Positions 63,626 through 64,000 of a stretch of DNA of 64,000 bases are shown here, piece after piece. Position numbers and translations under genes: made by a program. The notes below the pieces were generated by a model. It ran no database searches. It saw nothing but the letters and a program-made list of their open reading frames with translations, and was not told the DNA's origin. Origin of the DNA: Natrinema hispanicum (GTDB taxonomy: Archaea > Halobacteriota > Halobacteria > Halobacteriales > Natrialbaceae); contig NZ_SHMP01000004.1 of NCBI RefSeq assembly GCF_004217335.1, forward strand, positions 372,001 to 436,000. Direction: 5' to 3'. Position 1 is the first letter of the stretch; the number at the start of each line of letters is the position of its first letter.

Positions 63626-64000
63626 TGCCCGAGATGGAACAACAGGACGCCACACTATCCGAGCTCATCGTCAAAGAAGCGGTCAATCGAGGGATGGAGT
63701 CTCCGATGCGCGAGCCGATTCTCGAGGCCGTCGAGGAATCCGAGGGGGCTCGCTCAGGCGGCCAGTTCCCGTTTGCAGGAGCGTTGTTTGGCCTCGGTGC
63801 GGCTATCGGCTTTCTCCTCGGTCGGCAGTCGTCGCCGTTCGAAGAGACGCCGCTCGAGGACGTCGAACAGCCGGAAATCATCGAGAGCGTCCGCGAAACA
63901 ACCGAGGAAGCCGAGGAGACGACAGTCGAGGTGACGGACGAATCTGACTCACCGTCGCGGCTGTCGCGACTCCTGCTCGCGGTGGGGCTTCTCGCGGGGG
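63626..64000 (+). CDS. Membrane-associated protein of unknown function (3-prime end beyond window)
   Basis: Open from ATG at 63626 to the window end (125 codons, incomplete). MPEMEQQDATLSELIVKEAV begins a helical, polar N-terminus. A glycine-rich hydrophobic helix follows (FAGALFGLGAAIGFLLGRQS, about residues 50-68), then an acidic Glu/Thr-rich segment and the start of a second helix (LSRLLLAVGLLAG). No family recognised. Confidence 0.65.

Noticed and set aside
61896..63881. Several long open frames antisense to the FMN reductase, membrane protein and the last CDS
   Set aside because: Low-complexity Arg/Ser-rich translations without domains; genes on the other strand explain the DNA.
1..64000. 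CRISPR array, rRNA operon or replication origin
   Set aside because: No regularly spaced direct repeats, no rRNA sequence, and no orc1/cdc6 gene with ORB-like repeats were found.

Overview
The window comes from an extremely halophilic archaeon (Halobacteria). The DNA is GC-rich, the predicted proteins are very acidic, and the gene content is archaeal: archaeal S-adenosylmethionine synthetase, CofD of F420 synthesis, MBF1, an archaeal DNA ligase, a proteasome beta homologue and an intron-containing tRNA-Trp. Several families are haloarchaeal: a bacterio-opsin-activator type HTH protein, a HalOD1 domain protein, DUF5794 and haloarchaeal glutamate-cysteine ligase. Gene content fits the Natrialbales best, but this is an impression and not a placement.

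Layout. 1-5.2 kb: a seven-gene Mrp/Mnh Na+/H+ antiporter operon (mnhA partial, then B to G). 5.2-13.8 kb: small membrane proteins, a RecJ-like/DHH-superfamily protein with zinc-finger, S1 and OB domains, an MBL hydrolase, a small OsmC-like gene, a gamma-carbonic-anhydrase-like gene, an amidohydrolase and an HD-domain phosphohydrolase. 13.9-27.5 kb: a PQQ-propeller lipoprotein, cofD with a Dus-like gene, two divergent FAD-linked oxidases, gshA, a ZIP transporter, a thiamine-binding-like protein, a proteasome-beta-like protein, metK, a solo TnpB element and a HisC-like aminotransferase. 27.6-36.3 kb: a methyltransferase, regulators, DNA ligase, OsmC, a hisC/AK6/CDP-alcohol transferase operon, MBF1 and tpiA. 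36.4-45.4 kb: a TIR-zinc ribbon protein facing a zinc-knuckle J-protein, ornithine cyclodeaminase-like enzyme, NrnA-like DHH phosphoesterase, Hsp20, DJ-1/PfpI and an RNA-binding protein. 44.8-57.8 kb: a TetR/MATE operon with a palindromic operator, a CPA2 antiporter, YcaO, a CMP-kinase-like protein, a sodium:solute symporter group, an acyl-CoA synthetase and guaB. 58.3-64 kb: DUF5794, tRNA-Trp with a 101-nt C/D-guide intron, a gene-poor stretch, then membrane proteins, an FMN reductase and a partial CDS.

Three patterns stand out. (1) Every broken gene lies in the first 20.6 kb. In nearly every case, removing single extra bases restores a family-length protein, and no deletion is needed; 20.6-64 kb has no frameshift. 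Unpolished sequence is the likeliest cause. (2) A family of about 85-bp intergenic hairpin elements (six copies plus one fragment), and a second family with two copies, often abut genes so that the TGA at the element end is the stop codon of the gene. The stems change sequence between copies but stay paired. (3) Several proteins carry a recognisable enzyme fold but lack a key catalytic residue: a proteasome beta fold without Thr1, a P-loop kinase without the Walker lysine, and a RecJ-like protein without DHH.
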